64,000 nucleotides of DNA from Pseudarthrobacter naphthalenicus (GCF_029076445.1 NZ_JARESG010000009.1:62001-126000), one strand, 5' to 3'. Counted from the first letter of the stretch, positions 1 to 11,370 are shown. Translations and numbers: made by a program. The notes: generated from the sequence alone by a model not told the origin.

Positions 1-1841
<1,841 letters not shown>

Positions 1842-1856
1842 CTGCGCTCACCGCTC

Positions 1857-1888
1857 AAAGTGTGCCGACCCCCTGGTCGGCACACTTT
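1857..1888 (+). terminator. Hairpin terminator after rho
   Basis: Perfect 14-bp stem (AAAGTGTGCCGACC and its complement) with a 4-nt CCCT loop, starting 15 bases after the rho stop codon. No U-tract follows, as is common for terminators in high-GC actinobacteria. It separates rho from prfA. Confidence 0.75.
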
Positions 1889-1948
1889 GGGCGGTTCGTC
1901 GTTAAGTCCCGGGAAACTAGACTTGTAAGAGTCGAAAGAGGTTGTGAA

Positions 1949-3022
1949 ATGTTTGAGTCCGTACAGGGCCTGCTAGATGAGCATGATGCTATCCAGGCGC
2001 AGCTGGGGGATCCTGCTGTTTATGCTGACCAGCGCTTGGCACGGAAGCTGGGGCGGCGCTCAGCTCAGCTGAACGGCATTGTGGAGGCGTACCACAAGTG
2101 GGAAGGCATCCGCGATGACCTCGCTGCGGCCAAAGAGATGGCTGCCGAGGACCCCGAATTTGCTGCCGAGGTTCCCGAGTTGGAGGCGGCGCTGGAGACA
2201 GCGTCGGCCAAGCTGCGCAGGCTCTTGATTCCACGCGACCCTGACGATGCCCGCAACGTGATCCTTGAGGTCAAGGGCGGCGAAGGTGGCGACGAAGCGG
2301 CCCTCTTCGCTGGCGATCTCCTGCGGATGTACACCCGGTACGCCGAATCCCGCGGCTGGAAGACGGAACTCATTTCCGCCACCGAGTCGGACCTGGGCGG
2401 TTACAAGGATGTCCAGATGGCCGTCAAGGGGAACTCAAACGACCCCGCGGAAGGCGTCTACGCGCGGCTCAAGTTCGAAGGCGGCGTCCACCGCGTGCAG
2501 CGCGTGCCCGTCACCGAATCGCAGGGCCGGATCCACACGTCCGCTGCAGGCGTCCTGGTCCTGCCGGAAGTTGATGAGCCCGAAGAGCTGGACATCAACC
2601 AGAACGACCTCAAGATCGACGTGTACCGTTCCTCCGGCCCCGGTGGCCAGTCCGTGAACACCACGGACTCCGCTGTCCGCATCACGCACCTGCCCACGGG
2701 CATCGTGGTGGCGATGCAGAACGAGAAATCCCAGCTGCAGAACCGCGAGGCCGGCATGCGCGTGCTCCGCGCCCGCATCCTGGCACACCAGCAGGAGATC
2801 ATCGACGCCGAGAACTCGGCCCAGCGGAAGTCCCAGATCCGCACCATGGACCGTTCGGAGCGCATCCGCACCTACAACTACCCGGAAAACCGCATCGCGG
2901 ACCACCGCACCGGCTACAAGGCGTACAACCTGGACCAGGTCATGAACGGCGACCTCGAACCGGTCATCCAGTCCGCCATCGAGATGGACGAACAGGCCCG
3001 CCTGGACGCCATCGGCGATTAG
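1949..3022 (+). CDS. prfA: Peptide chain release factor 1
   Basis: RF1 recognises UAA and UAG in the ribosomal A site and triggers peptide release. The 357 residues match the family length. The codon-reading tripeptide is PVT (residues 187-189), the RF1 type rather than the SPF of RF2. The catalytic GGQ is at residues 232-234 (2642-2650) in [17 protein letters not shown]. The ATG at 1949 is chosen because it has an upstream GAAAGAGG and gives the usual N-terminus [13 protein letters not shown]; an upstream in-frame GTG at 1862 lies inside the rho terminator and is unlikely. prmC, which methylates this GGQ glutamine, follows by 24 bases. Confidence 0.98.
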   Translation: MFESVQGLLDEHDAIQAQLGDPAVYADQRLARKLGRRSAQLNGIVEAYHKWEGIRDDLAAAKEMAAEDPEFAAEVPELEAALETASAKLRRLLIPRDPDDARNVILEVKGGEGGDEAALFAGDLLRMYTRYAESRGWKTELISATESDLGGYKDVQMAVKGNSNDPAEGVYARLKFEGGVHRVQRVPVTESQGRIHTSAAGVLVLPEVDEPEELDINQNDLKIDVYRSSGPGGQSVNTTDSAVRITHLPTGIVVAMQNEKSQLQNREAGMRVLRARILAHQQEIIDAENSAQRKSQIRTMDRSERIRTYNYPENRIADHRTGYKAYNLDQVMNGDLEPVIQSAIEMDEQARLDAIGD

Positions 3023-3046
3023 TCGGCTGCCGGGAACTGCACGGAT

Positions 3047-3916
3047 ATGACAACCGGCGCGGAACAGTCACTGGCGGCTGCCATCGGCGAGGCCACCGCG
3101 ATCCTCCGGGACGCCGGTGTCCCGAGCCCCCGGGTGGACGCTGAACTGCTCGCGGATCATCTGCTTGGTGTTGGGCTGGGGCGGCTCCGGGCCATGATGC
3201 TCGGTGATTCGCCGGCGCCTGAGGGCTACGCCGAGCTGGTCGCCGAGCGGGCCCGGCGCACCCCGCTGCAGCACATCACCGGAGTGGCGCACTTCCGGTA
3301 CCTCGAACTCGCCGTCGGGCCCGGAGTGTTTATCCCGCGCCCCGAAACGGAGTCCGTGGTCCAACTGGTCATAGACCGGGTCACAGGCATGGCGCACCCC
3401 CGGATCGTGGACCTGGGCACTGGATCCGGGGCCATCGCCGGTTCCATCGCCCACGAGGTTCCCGCCGCTGAAGTCCACGCCGTGGAATACAGCCCCTTCG
3501 CCCACGCGTGGGCAGCAAGGAACCTGGCGCCCCTGGGCGTCACACTCACCCTGGGGGACCTGCGGGACGCGCTGCCGGAGCTCAACGGAACATTCGACGT
3601 CGTCGTTTCCAACCCGCCCTACATCCCGGCCGAAGCCATCCCCAATGAACCCGAAGTCGCCCTGCATGATCCGCCGGAAGCCCTGTACGGCGGGGGAGCG
3701 GACGGCATGGAACTTCCGACGGCGGCGGCAGCCTCCGCTGCCCGGCTGCTGGTTCCCGGGGGCTACTTCGTGATGGAACACGCCGAAGTCCAGGCTGCGT
3801 GGATTGTCCGCATGATGGAGCGCGCCGGTGCCTGGACCGAGATCACCACGCACCTGGACCTCAACGGCAGGGAACGCGCCACCAGCGCCGTGCTTGCCGG
3901 ACCGCGCCACGACTGA
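3047..3916 (+). CDS. prmC: Release factor glutamine methyltransferase PrmC (HemK)
   Basis: SAM-dependent methyltransferase that N5-methylates the glutamine of the GGQ motif in release factors. The 289 residues contain an N-terminal helical domain, the SAM-binding motif DLGTGSGAIAGSIA and the family hallmark NPPY (VVVSNPPYIPAEAIP), followed by ALYGGGADGMEL. It lies directly after its substrate gene prfA, the conserved bacterial arrangement. The Shine-Dalgarno is weak, so expression probably depends on read-through from prfA. Confidence 0.96.
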   Translation: MTTGAEQSLAAAIGEATAILRDAGVPSPRVDAELLADHLLGVGLGRLRAMMLGDSPAPEGYAELVAERARRTPLQHITGVAHFRYLELAVGPGVFIPRPETESVVQLVIDRVTGMAHPRIVDLGTGSGAIAGSIAHEVPAAEVHAVEYSPFAHAWAARNLAPLGVTLTLGDLRDALPELNGTFDVVVSNPPYIPAEAIPNEPEVALHDPPEALYGGGADGMELPTAAAASAARLLVPGGYFVMEHAEVQAAWIVRMMERAGAWTEITTHLDLNGRERATSAVLAGPRHD

Positions 3917-3931
3917 TGAAAGAATAGGCCA

Positions 3932-4714
3932 GTGACCACAACCTACAACTGCACGTCAGAGGACCAGCGCGCCCTGGGGCTGGAGCATGCGCAGCGTGCC
4001 ATCAGCGAAAAGAAGTGCGTGGTTTTCCCCACCGATACTGTCTACGGGATCGCGGCCGATGCCTTCTCACCGCAGGCCGTCACCATGCTTCTGGTTTCCA
4101 AGGGACGCAGCCGCACCATGCCGCCGCCCGTGCTCATTCCGCGGATCAATGCCCTGGACGGGCTGGCCACGGAGATCTCCGCGGACGCCCGCAAGCTGGC
4201 TGAGGCGTTCTGGCCCGGTGGCCTGACGCTGATCCTGCACGCACAGCCGTCGCTGGACTGGGACCTTGGTGAGACGCAGGGAACAGTGGCGCTCCGGATG
4301 CCCGCCGATGAGATTGCGCTGGAGCTCCTCACCCTGACCGGCCCGCTGGCGGTTTCCTCCGCCAACCGGACCGGCCAGGCGCCGGCGCAGACCGCAGCCG
4401 AAGCGCGTGCCCAGCTCGCCGAGTCCGTTGAGGTCTACCTTGAAGGAGGCTTCCGGCCGGTGGAAGGCACGGACGCCGTACCGTCCACCATCGTGGACGC
4501 CACCGGCACGGTCCTGCGGGTTGTGCGCAACGGCGCCGTGTCCCTCGACCAGCTTCGCGAACACGTTCCGGGCGTCCTGGGCCTCGGTGAGGTTCCCTCC
4601 GGTCAGCCTGCAGCCCCCGTGCCCGCCGAAGACGCTTCCGCCGCGCCCGCGACGACGAACGCGGAGGCGGCGCCGGACACCCCGGCGGCCGAAGGCGCCC
4701 GGGACGCTGGATGA
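3932..4714 (+). CDS. tsaC: L-threonylcarbamoyladenylate synthase (YrdC/Sua5 family)
   Basis: Makes threonylcarbamoyl-AMP from threonine, bicarbonate and ATP, the first step of t6A modification of ANN-reading tRNAs. GTG start, 260 residues. The YrdC domain spans about residues 15-205, with the KxR/SxN-type features CVVFPTDTVYGIAADAF, SKGRSR and SSANRTGQAP. The last ~50 residues are an Ala/Pro-rich tail without a Sua5 domain, probably disordered. The stop overlaps the next start (ATGA), so the two are translationally coupled. Position after prmC is conserved in actinobacteria. Confidence 0.93.
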   Translation: MTTTYNCTSEDQRALGLEHAQRAISEKKCVVFPTDTVYGIAADAFSPQAVTMLLVSKGRSRTMPPPVLIPRINALDGLATEISADARKLAEAFWPGGLTLILHAQPSLDWDLGETQGTVALRMPADEIALELLTLTGPLAVSSANRTGQAPAQTAAEARAQLAESVEVYLEGGFRPVEGTDAVPSTIVDATGTVLRVVRNGAVSLDQLREHVPGVLGLGEVPSGQPAAPVPAEDASAAPATTNAEAAPDTPAAEGARDAG

Positions 4715-5469
4715 GCCCCGCCCGGCAGCACATCCCGGTCCTGGGTGTCGACGCCACCCCGTTGACCGTGGACGGACTCATTGAGGTGCTCGCAGGGTTC
4801 GTCGACGACGGCGCCCGGCGCACCGTCGTCGGCCATAACCTGCACAGCGTCACGCTGACCCATTCCGATCCCGGATTCCGTTCCCTGTACGAGAACAGTG
4901 ACGTGGTGCTCCTGGACGGGGCGCCGGTGCTGTGGCTCTGGGGCCGGACCGGCAAAGCCGTCAGCCCGCTTATGGAGTACAGGCTGGGGTCCACGGACTG
5001 GCTGCCATCCTTGGGCCGCGTGGCCGGCCTCGAACGGATCGCCGTCGTGGGCGCCGGGGCGGAAGCCAACACCAAAGCGGTCGAACGGCTCCAGGGGATT
5101 GTTCCGGCCGCCACCGTGACAGGGCTTCCCGGCGAAGACTGGGATGCCGACGTCGAAACGGCCGCCGTGGACTGGCTCGCCGCGCAGCAGCCCCAGCTCG
5201 TCCTGCTCGGGCTGGGCATGCCGCTCCAGGAAACAGTGCTGCAGCGCCGGCTCGACTCGCTCCCGCCCGCCATCTACTGCACGGTGGGCGGCGCCATTGA
5301 ACAACTGGCAGGGGTGCAGAAGCTCTCGCCGCGCTGGCTGGGAAGGCTTGGCCTGGAGTGGGCCTGGCGCCTGCTGCTGCATCCGCGCCGGGTGGCCTAC
5401 CGCGTGTTCGGCGAGCCCTGGGTGCTCCTGTGGCTCCTTACCCGGCGACGCCTTCGGGGCCAGTCCTAA
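4711..5469 (+). CDS. WecG/TagA/CpsF-family glycosyltransferase
   Basis: Membrane-associated GT26 glycosyltransferase. Family members transfer N-acetylmannosamine or related sugars to GlcNAc-PP-undecaprenol in wall teichoic acid linkage units or similar polymers. The 252 residues carry the family pattern: a variable N-terminus, HNLHSVTLTHSDP, LLDGAPVLWL, LVLLGLGMPLQE and, near the C-terminus, CTVGGAIEQLAG followed by SPRWLGRLGLEWAWRLL. It starts inside the tsaC stop (ATGA), and its own stop overlaps that of the convergent GT2 gene. The sugar specificity cannot be read from sequence. A WecA-type enzyme that would supply its acceptor lies nearby. Confidence 0.9.
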   Translation: MSPARQHIPVLGVDATPLTVDGLIEVLAGFVDDGARRTVVGHNLHSVTLTHSDPGFRSLYENSDVVLLDGAPVLWLWGRTGKAVSPLMEYRLGSTDWLPSLGRVAGLERIAVVGAGAEANTKAVERLQGIVPAATVTGLPGEDWDADVETAAVDWLAAQQPQLVLLGLGMPLQETVLQRRLDSLPPAIYCTVGGAIEQLAGVQKLSPRWLGRLGLEWAWRLLLHPRRVAYRVFGEPWVLLWLLTRRRLRGQS

Positions 5470-6362
5470 ATATTCTGGTCCTCCAGCGGCGCGAAGCCCT
5501 TGCCGCGCAGCCCGGCGGTGAAGGACCTGGCCCAGGACAGGAAGCCGGGCAGGTCACGGCGCTGCGCGAAATAGCCCGCGTAGCCACCCACGTCCGCCAC
5601 GAAGGACTTGACCCGGAAGTACCGGCGGATCAAGTACCCGCGGTTGCGGTAGTAGTAATAACGCTTGAAGGCCGAATCCGGGACGATCACATGCCAGCGT
5701 GCCCCATAAACGTGTTGGGTCTCGGAGACGGCGTGAGGGTGGGTGATGGCCGTTGTGGTCACGGTGCCGAACCTGATGCCGGCCTTGCGCAGCCTGATGG
5801 TGAAGTCCACCTCGTCGCCACGGATGAAGAGGCGCATGTCGGGCAGGCCAACCTTGAAAAAGACGTCCGACCGGATGAGCGCCCCGTTAAAGAAGTGCCC
5901 GTCGTTGGGCAGGAAACCTACTCTTTCCACCTCGGCACGGTCATGGGTGACCTTCCCGTCCAGCCGGAAGAAGAAGGACAGCCGGTCCGGGTTGCCGGGG
6001 GCCACCACGAGGGGGACCACGGCTTCAAGGTTGCGCGCCTCAGCCTCCCGCAGCAGCGTGGCCAGGCACTCGGGATCTGCCGGCTCGGCGTCGTCATCCA
6101 TCATCCAGATCCAGGTGGCACCGCTGGCCACTGCCTTGAGGGCAGCCAGGGCGAAGCCGCCGGCCCCGCCCAGGTTGGCTTCGGAGCGGACATAGTCCAC
6201 ATTGGCGTGCCGTTCAGCCACCTCACGGGCCGGATCCGAGCCACTGTCGACGAGGCAGATGGTGTCCACGGCCGCCGACTGGGAGTTGATGGAATCCAGC
6301 AGGACAGCGAGCTCCTGATGTCGGTTGAAAGTCACGGCAGCAACAGCGACCCGGACGGTCAT
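5466..6362 (-). CDS. Glycosyltransferase family 2 (GlfT/rhamnosyltransferase-like)
   Basis: Inverting GT-A glycosyltransferase of 298 residues. Visible motifs are VAAVTFNRHQEL at the N-terminus, WIWMMDDDAEP (DxD-type metal/nucleotide site), FNGALIRSDVF and FIRGDEVDFTIRLRKAG, which resembles galactofuranosyl- and rhamnosyl-transferases of actinobacterial cell-wall synthesis. The ATG at 6362 is preceded by a clear AAGGA; an earlier in-frame start would skip this. Its stop overlaps the stop of the convergent WecG/TagA gene (CTAA at 5466-5469). Donor and acceptor are unknown; a wall polymer is the likely target. Confidence 0.88.
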   Translation of the reverse strand: MTVRVAVAAVTFNRHQELAVLLDSINSQSAAVDTICLVDSGSDPAREVAERHANVDYVRSEANLGGAGGFALAALKAVASGATWIWMMDDDAEPADPECLATLLREAEARNLEAVVPLVVAPGNPDRLSFFFRLDGKVTHDRAEVERVGFLPNDGHFFNGALIRSDVFFKVGLPDMRLFIRGDEVDFTIRLRKAGIRFGTVTTTAITHPHAVSETQHVYGARWHVIVPDSAFKRYYYYRNRGYLIRRYFRVKSFVADVGGYAGYFAQRRDLPGFLSWARSFTAGLRGKGFAPLEDQNI

Positions 6363-6654
6363 GGGGGTTCCTTTCAGGGCGGCCTTCAGGGGATTCCCCG
6401 CTCGCAATGCGCCGTGTGGCGCGAAGCCATGGAGCCGTTGGCGCTAGTATCTTGACTAGAGTCCACTGTAATACAGCCCTGTAAGGCACTTAGTACTGCC
6501 TGCTGCGCGCCCGGCGACGGAGAAGTTTCATTTATCGATCGACAGATCCCCGGCAAGTGAGCCCATTGATCCAGGACCGGCGTTTAACACCCCGGTCCGG
6601 CGCTGCGTTAACACCCCCGGCCGCGTCGGAGACACACGAAACGGCTGCCAGCGC
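6363..6654. other. Divergent intergenic region, GT2 / wecA
   Basis: 292 bases between two genes read outward. Both promoters must lie here, but I see no convincing -35/-10 pair and no strong hairpin. The purine-rich AAGGA of the GT2 gene is at its left edge. Confidence 0.5.
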
Positions 6655-7767
6655 ATGATCATGTACCTCCTGATGGGGCTGATCGCTGCGATCGTGTCCT
6701 ACGGGTTCACCTGGGCGGCGCGCGTGGTCGGCAACCGGCTCGAACTCCACATGCCTATCCGCAGCCGGGACATGCACTCGACGCCGGTGTCCCGGCTCGG
6801 TGGCGTGGCCATCTTCCTTGGCGTGCTGGTTGCCCTCATTGTGGCCAGCCAGTCTTTCTTCGTCAAAGACATCTACCGCAACAATTTCTCGCCCTGGGGC
6901 GTCCTGGCCGGTGCTGTGCTGATTGTCCTGGTGGGCGTCGCCGATGATTTGCTGGACATCCGCTGGTGGGTGAAACTCATCGGCCAGAGCGCGGCTGCCC
7001 TGGTGGTGGCCATCTGGGGCGTGCGGATGACCATCGTGCCATGGGTGCCGGAGCCGATCATCCTCGAGAACGATCTGCTCAGGATTGTGCTGACCGCCGG
7101 GCTGATCGTGACCACCATGAACGCCTTCAACTTCATTGACGGCCTGGACGGCCTGGCGGCCGGTGCGGCCATCATCGGCGGAACGGCCTTCTTCTTCACG
7201 GCCTACTGGGTGCACCGTAACGCTGTCCTGCTGGACTACTCGGACCTCGCCACCCTGCTGACGGCAGTTGTTGTGGGCAGTTGCATCGGCTTCCTGCCGC
7301 ACAACTGGTTCCCGTCCAAGATCTTCATGGGCGACTCCGGTGCCATGCTCATCGGGCTGCTGTTCGCCGCCGCCGGCATCGTATCCACCGGCCAGATCAC
7401 GTCAGGACTCTACGACCGGGCGAACGGTATCTCCACGGTCATCCCCATCCTGCTTCCGTTCGCCGTCCTCTTCCTGCCACTGCTGGACCTGGGGCTCGCC
7501 GTCATCCGGCGGACGGCAAAGGGACGCTCACCCTGGTCCGCTGACCGGGGCCACCTCCACCACAAACTCCTCGACATTGGCTACTCGCACCGGACCGCCG
7601 TCATTCTGATGTACCTCTGGACGGCGGTGGTGTCCTTCGGCGGCCTCGCGTTCGCTGTGTTCCCGTGGCAGCCCGTGCTGGCGGTTGACCTTTTCGCCAC
7701 GCTGGTGATGGGGCTGGTGACAGCGTGGCCCTACCTTCGGCGGGACACCGAGGAGACGGCCGGCTGA
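6655..7767 (+). CDS. wecA: WecA/TagO-type undecaprenyl-phosphate GlcNAc-1-phosphate transferase
   Basis: Polytopic MraY-family enzyme that loads a sugar-1-phosphate (usually GlcNAc-1-P) onto undecaprenyl phosphate, starting cell-wall polysaccharide or arabinogalactan-type polymers. The 370 residues hold about 11 membrane segments and the family motifs STPVSRLGG, VGVADDLLD, NAFNFIDGLDGLAAG, FMGDSGAMLIG and the histidine cluster RGHLHHKLLD. ATG at 6655 or 6661 are both possible; no clear Shine-Dalgarno. In mycobacteria the same gene (rfe) also lies directly upstream of the atp operon, which supports orthology. Confidence 0.93.
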   Translation: MIMYLLMGLIAAIVSYGFTWAARVVGNRLELHMPIRSRDMHSTPVSRLGGVAIFLGVLVALIVASQSFFVKDIYRNNFSPWGVLAGAVLIVLVGVADDLLDIRWWVKLIGQSAAALVVAIWGVRMTIVPWVPEPIILENDLLRIVLTAGLIVTTMNAFNFIDGLDGLAAGAAIIGGTAFFFTAYWVHRNAVLLDYSDLATLLTAVVVGSCIGFLPHNWFPSKIFMGDSGAMLIGLLFAAAGIVSTGQITSGLYDRANGISTVIPILLPFAVLFLPLLDLGLAVIRRTAKGRSPWSADRGHLHHKLLDIGYSHRTAVILMYLWTAVVSFGGLAFAVFPWQPVLAVDLFATLVMGLVTAWPYLRRDTEETAG

Positions 7768-7772
7768 CCATG

Positions 7773-7801
7773 TTCGGAATCATTTCTATCTCGTGTAGAA
7801 T
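7773..7801 (+). promoter_or_regulatory. Candidate promoter of the atp operon
   Basis: -10 box TAGAAT at 7796-7801 with a weak -35 TTCGGA at 7773-7778, 17-nt spacer. Transcription would begin near 7807, inside the hairpin described next, about 55 bases before atpI. Confidence 0.5.
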
Positions 7802-7804
7802 TTA

Positions 7805-7824
7805 GGGGCAGCCAAAGCTGCCCC
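7805..7824 (+). promoter_or_regulatory. Hairpin at the predicted 5' end of the atp mRNA
   Basis: Perfect 8-bp stem GGGGCAGC/GCTGCCCC with loop CAAA, lying 3 bases after the -10 box. It could act as a wecA terminator, or cap and stabilise the 5' end of the atp transcript. There is no U-tract. Confidence 0.6.
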
Positions 7825-7860
7825 TCCACCCAGCCCCAGGGCGCCGACGATTGGGATCTC

Positions 7861-8343
7861 ATGACCTCCAACGCCGACCCCGGACCAGCGTCCGGCAACG
7901 GATCCGCCGGCGTCTCCGGTCCCACGCAATCCCTGTGGCTTCGCCTTCTGGCGCTGAGTTCAGGTGCCGGCGGGGCGGCACTCATTCTGGCCGGCATTCC
8001 TGCCGTCATCCTGAACGGGCCCGTCGGTGTCCTGTCCAGTACATTGGGCGGCCTCCTGGTGATGGTGTTCTTTGCCATCAGCCTGCTGGTAGGGCACTTT
8101 ATGGGGCGGAACAACCCCTCAGGTGCCATCGGGATGTTTGTGGCAACCTACTTCGTCAAAGTAGTGGGCTTTGCAGTTGTCCTGTTCCTGATCGGAGCTC
8201 CTGCGTGGCTGCACGGCCGCTGGTTCCTCATTGGCGCCGTAGCCACTGTTGTGTTCTGGCAGGCCGCCGAAATCTATGGTTTCAGCAAAGCGCGCCTGCA
8301 AATCTACAACGACCCTGAACCGAAGGAGCCCAACGATGTCTGA
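7861..8343 (+). CDS. atpI: ATP synthase protein I-like membrane protein
   Basis: 160 residues with a disordered hydrophilic N-terminus (about 25 residues) and four predicted membrane segments (LLALSSGAGGAALILAGIPA, GVLSSTLGGLLVMVFFAISL, FVKVVGFAVVLFLIG and WFLIGAVATVVFWQAAEI). This size and topology, directly upstream of atpB, fit AtpI, a non-essential factor linked to c-ring assembly or Mg2+ supply. It is the first gene of the operon and overlaps the next by 8 bases. Sequence conservation in the family is low, so the name rests partly on position. Confidence 0.72.
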   Translation: MTSNADPGPASGNGSAGVSGPTQSLWLRLLALSSGAGGAALILAGIPAVILNGPVGVLSSTLGGLLVMVFFAISLLVGHFMGRNNPSGAIGMFVATYFVKVVGFAVVLFLIGAPAWLHGRWFLIGAVATVVFWQAAEIYGFSKARLQIYNDPEPKEPNDV

Positions 8344-8674
8344 TCGGAAACGACCGGCGAACAACGGCTCCGCCGCGTCCGGAAATGCTTCCTCCGCACC
8401 CGGAGTCTCACCCGATAACAACGATGGCGGCTACAACGCCGGCATGGCCGTCTTCAGCTACATTATTGGCGGAATCATCGTCTGGAGTTTGATAGGGTGG
8501 GGTCTGGATAATCTGTGGGGAACCCGCTGGATTGTGCTCGCAGGCGCTCTGCTTGGAGCTCTCGGAGGATTTTATCTTTCCCACATGCACGGCCTTACCA
8601 GTTCCAGAAACACCTCTGGTAAGCGCGGCGTAGACAGCGGCCCGTCCGCGGACGGAAACACTAATGCCAAATAA
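8336..8674 (+). CDS. AtpZ/AtpI-family small membrane protein
   Basis: 112 residues with two membrane segments (AVFSYIIGGIIVWSLIGWGLD and WIVLAGALLGALGGFYLSHMH) joined by a short loop containing GWGLDNLWGT, the pattern of the AtpZ-type two-TM partner of F1Fo ATP synthase. N- and C-terminal tails are hydrophilic and probably disordered. The ATG at 8336 overlaps the end of atpI by 8 bases, implying coupled translation. Family members are thought to help assemble the Fo sector or to move Mg2+/Ca2+ together with AtpI. Confidence 0.78.
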   Translation: MSDRKRPANNGSAASGNASSAPGVSPDNNDGGYNAGMAVFSYIIGGIIVWSLIGWGLDNLWGTRWIVLAGALLGALGGFYLSHMHGLTSSRNTSGKRGVDSGPSADGNTNAK

Positions 8675-8755
8675 TTTCACATGGGGAACTGCGGAGCAAG
8701 AATCCGCTGCACCCAGCCCAACGCCCAATGATGGACACTGCAGAGAGGAATCGCG

Positions 8756-9556
8756 TTGATCGCGCTTGCGCTCCCGGCCCAAGATTCAGGAGAGTTCGCT
8801 CCTCCCGGAATTGAAGAAATGCACCTGCCGGCGATCCTGCCGTGGGGGGCGGCAGACGGATTCTCCAAGCAGATGCTGCTGGTAATCCTGTCGGTCGTCA
8901 TTATCGCCACATTCTTCCTGCTCGCTGCGCGGAAGCAGCAGCTTGTCCCCGGCAAGCTCCAGTTCGCTGGAGAAATGGCTTACGGCTTTGTCCGTAATGG
9001 CATTGCCAAGGACATTATCGGCGGCAAAGACTTCATGAAGTACGTCCCGCTGTTGTTCAGCCTGTTTTTCTTCATCCTGGTGAACAACATTTACGGTGCC
9101 ATTCCCGTAATCCAGCTGCCGAGCTTCTCCCACGTTGGCGGTGCCTATGTCCTCGCGGGCATCGTGTACTTCACCTGGATCGCCATCGGCGTGAAAAAGA
9201 ACGGGCTGAAGTACTTCAAACTCGCCACGGTTCCGTCCGGCGTCCCCATCTACATCCTGCCGATCGTCATTCCGATCGAAATCATCTCGAACTTCCTGGT
9301 ACGGCCCGTAACGCACAGCCTGCGTCTCTTTGCCACCATGCTGGCAGGCCACCTCATCGTCATGATTGCCGGATCCGGCATCGAGTTCCTCATCATGCAG
9401 GAGAACGTCCTGCTCAAGGGAGCTTCGGTACTCGTCCTCGCAGGCTCCATCGCCATGTACATGCTCGAAGCACTGATCATGGCCCTCCAGGCTTATGTCT
9501 TCACGCTGCTGACTGCCATCTACATTGAAGGCGCCCTGCACGCGGACAGCCACTAA
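8756..9556 (+). CDS. atpB: F1Fo ATP synthase subunit a
   Basis: Stator membrane subunit that forms the two proton half-channels against the c-ring. 266 residues; TTG start at 8756 chosen because GAGAGGAA ends 5 bases upstream. Membrane segments follow a short periplasmic N-terminus. The essential channel arginine is in [19 protein letters not shown], and the last helix pair is [22 protein letters not shown]. About 80 bases separate it from atpE and contain a small hairpin. Confidence 0.97.
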   Translation: MIALALPAQDSGEFAPPGIEEMHLPAILPWGAADGFSKQMLLVILSVVIIATFFLLAARKQQLVPGKLQFAGEMAYGFVRNGIAKDIIGGKDFMKYVPLLFSLFFFILVNNIYGAIPVIQLPSFSHVGGAYVLAGIVYFTWIAIGVKKNGLKYFKLATVPSGVPIYILPIVIPIEIISNFLVRPVTHSLRLFATMLAGHLIVMIAGSGIEFLIMQENVLLKGASVLVLAGSIAMYMLEALIMALQAYVFTLLTAIYIEGALHADSH

Positions 9557-9603
9557 GGCACCCACAGTCTTCCCCTTACGGGGATGAAGCAACCCAAACA
9601 ACC

Positions 9604-9619
9604 TGCCACACGGGTGGCA
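9604..9619 (+). promoter_or_regulatory. Hairpin before the atpE ribosome-binding site
   Basis: Perfect 6-bp stem TGCCAC/GTGGCA with loop ACGG, ending 4 bases before the GAAAGGA Shine-Dalgarno of atpE (9624-9630). It may help give atpE, needed in many copies per complex, higher translation or mRNA stability. Confidence 0.5.
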
Positions 9620-9636
9620 TCTTGAAAGGAAGAAAA

Positions 9637-9855
9637 ATGGAAGGCTCCATCAACGGCTCCCTCAACCTCATCGGCTACGGCCTCTCCGCTATCGGCGGTG
9701 GTATCGGTGTTGGTCTCGTGTTCGCTGCCTACATCAATGGTGTGGCACGTCAGCCGGAAGCCCAGCGCGTCCTGCAGCCGATCGCATTCCTCGGCCTCGC
9801 GCTGACTGAAGCCCTCGCCATCCTTGGCCTGGTCTTCGCTTTCGTTCTCAAGTAA
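9637..9855 (+). CDS. atpE: F1Fo ATP synthase subunit c
   Basis: Proteolipid that forms the rotating c-ring. 72 residues, two membrane helices around the polar loop ARQPEAQ. The proton-binding carboxylate is Glu58 in [13 protein letters not shown]; the glycine-rich first helix ([13 protein letters not shown]) is typical. The start at 9637 has a good Shine-Dalgarno GAAAGGA; an in-frame TTG at 9622 would overlap it and is rejected. In mycobacteria this subunit is the target of bedaquiline. Confidence 0.98.
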   Translation: MEGSINGSLNLIGYGLSAIGGGIGVGLVFAAYINGVARQPEAQRVLQPIAFLGLALTEALAILGLVFAFVLK

Positions 9856-9905
9856 ACCTTCAGAACCTAGCGAACATCCAGAACCGAGTAGAAAAGGACG
9901 GGTGA

Positions 9906-10459
<554 letters not shown>

Positions 10460-10460
<1 letters not shown>

Positions 10461-11287
10461 TGTCAGGTGTATCGAGCGAATCGCTGACCACGGCTCTGAC
10501 CACGCTGGAAGCCAAGCTTCCATTGGCCTCGCTGCAGTTGGCTAAGGAACTCTTCGGAATCCTGGGCACGGTGGACAGCTCAGCTGGTTTGCGCCGTGCC
10601 CTGACGGACCCGTCGCGTACCGGTGAAGAGAAGTCGGCGCTGATCAAGCAGCTCGTTGGCGGAAAAGTTTCCGCGGACGCGGCGGACATCGCGGGCGGAC
10701 TGGCCAGTTCACGCTGGGCATCGGCCCGAGATATCGGCGATGCACTCGAGACGCTTGGCGCGACGGTGGTCATCGCCGTTGCTGAAAACAAGTCGGCCGT
10801 TTCTGCCTCCGGTGTCTCTGGGCTGGAAGAACTGGAGAACGATCTGTTCTCCTTCAACCAGGCCGTTGCCTCCGACCACGAGGTGCAACGTGCTCTGTCG
10901 GAGCCGCAGGCCAGTGCTGCAGCGAAGGTCCGCCTGGCTGAGCGGCTGGTGCCTGGCGCAAGCGAGGAAGCAAAAGTCCTCATTGCCCAGGCAGTATCTG
11001 CGCCGCGCGGCATCAAGCCGACCAATCTGGTAGCCCGGTTCGCCGAGCTGGCAGCCAAGCGGCAGCAGCGGTGGATTGCGACGGTCAGGGTCACGCGTCC
11101 CCTCACGGAGACGCAGTTTGCCCGCCTCCAGGCGGGGCTTAACTCCCTTTACGGTCGCGAGCTCAAGGTCAACATTTCCGTTGATCCTGAGCTGATCGGC
11201 GGAATCCGTGTCCAGGTGGGTGACGAAGTGCTTGACGCTTCGGTAGTTACCCGGCTGGGCGAGCTCCACCGCCAGCTGGCCGGCTAG
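10460..11287 (+). CDS. atpH: F1Fo ATP synthase subunit delta
   Basis: OSCP-type subunit joining the peripheral stalk to the top of F1. At 275 residues it is about 90 longer than the E. coli subunit, as is usual in actinobacteria; the OSCP domain covers most of the protein and ends with VNISVDPELIGGIRVQVGDEVLDASV, the conserved C-terminal signature. Start ATG overlaps the atpF stop by one base, so translation is coupled. Confidence 0.96.
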
Positions 11288-11370
11288 CCGGACAAGCACA
11301 ACTTAACGAAACGAAACCCCGGTCATCGTGAGCAACGATGATCACGAAAACAGGAGAGCAGGGACTGCAG

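Noticed and set aside
6452..6474. TTGACT followed by TAATAC as a wecA promoter
   Set aside because: Spacer is only 11 nt, too short for a sigma-70-type promoter.
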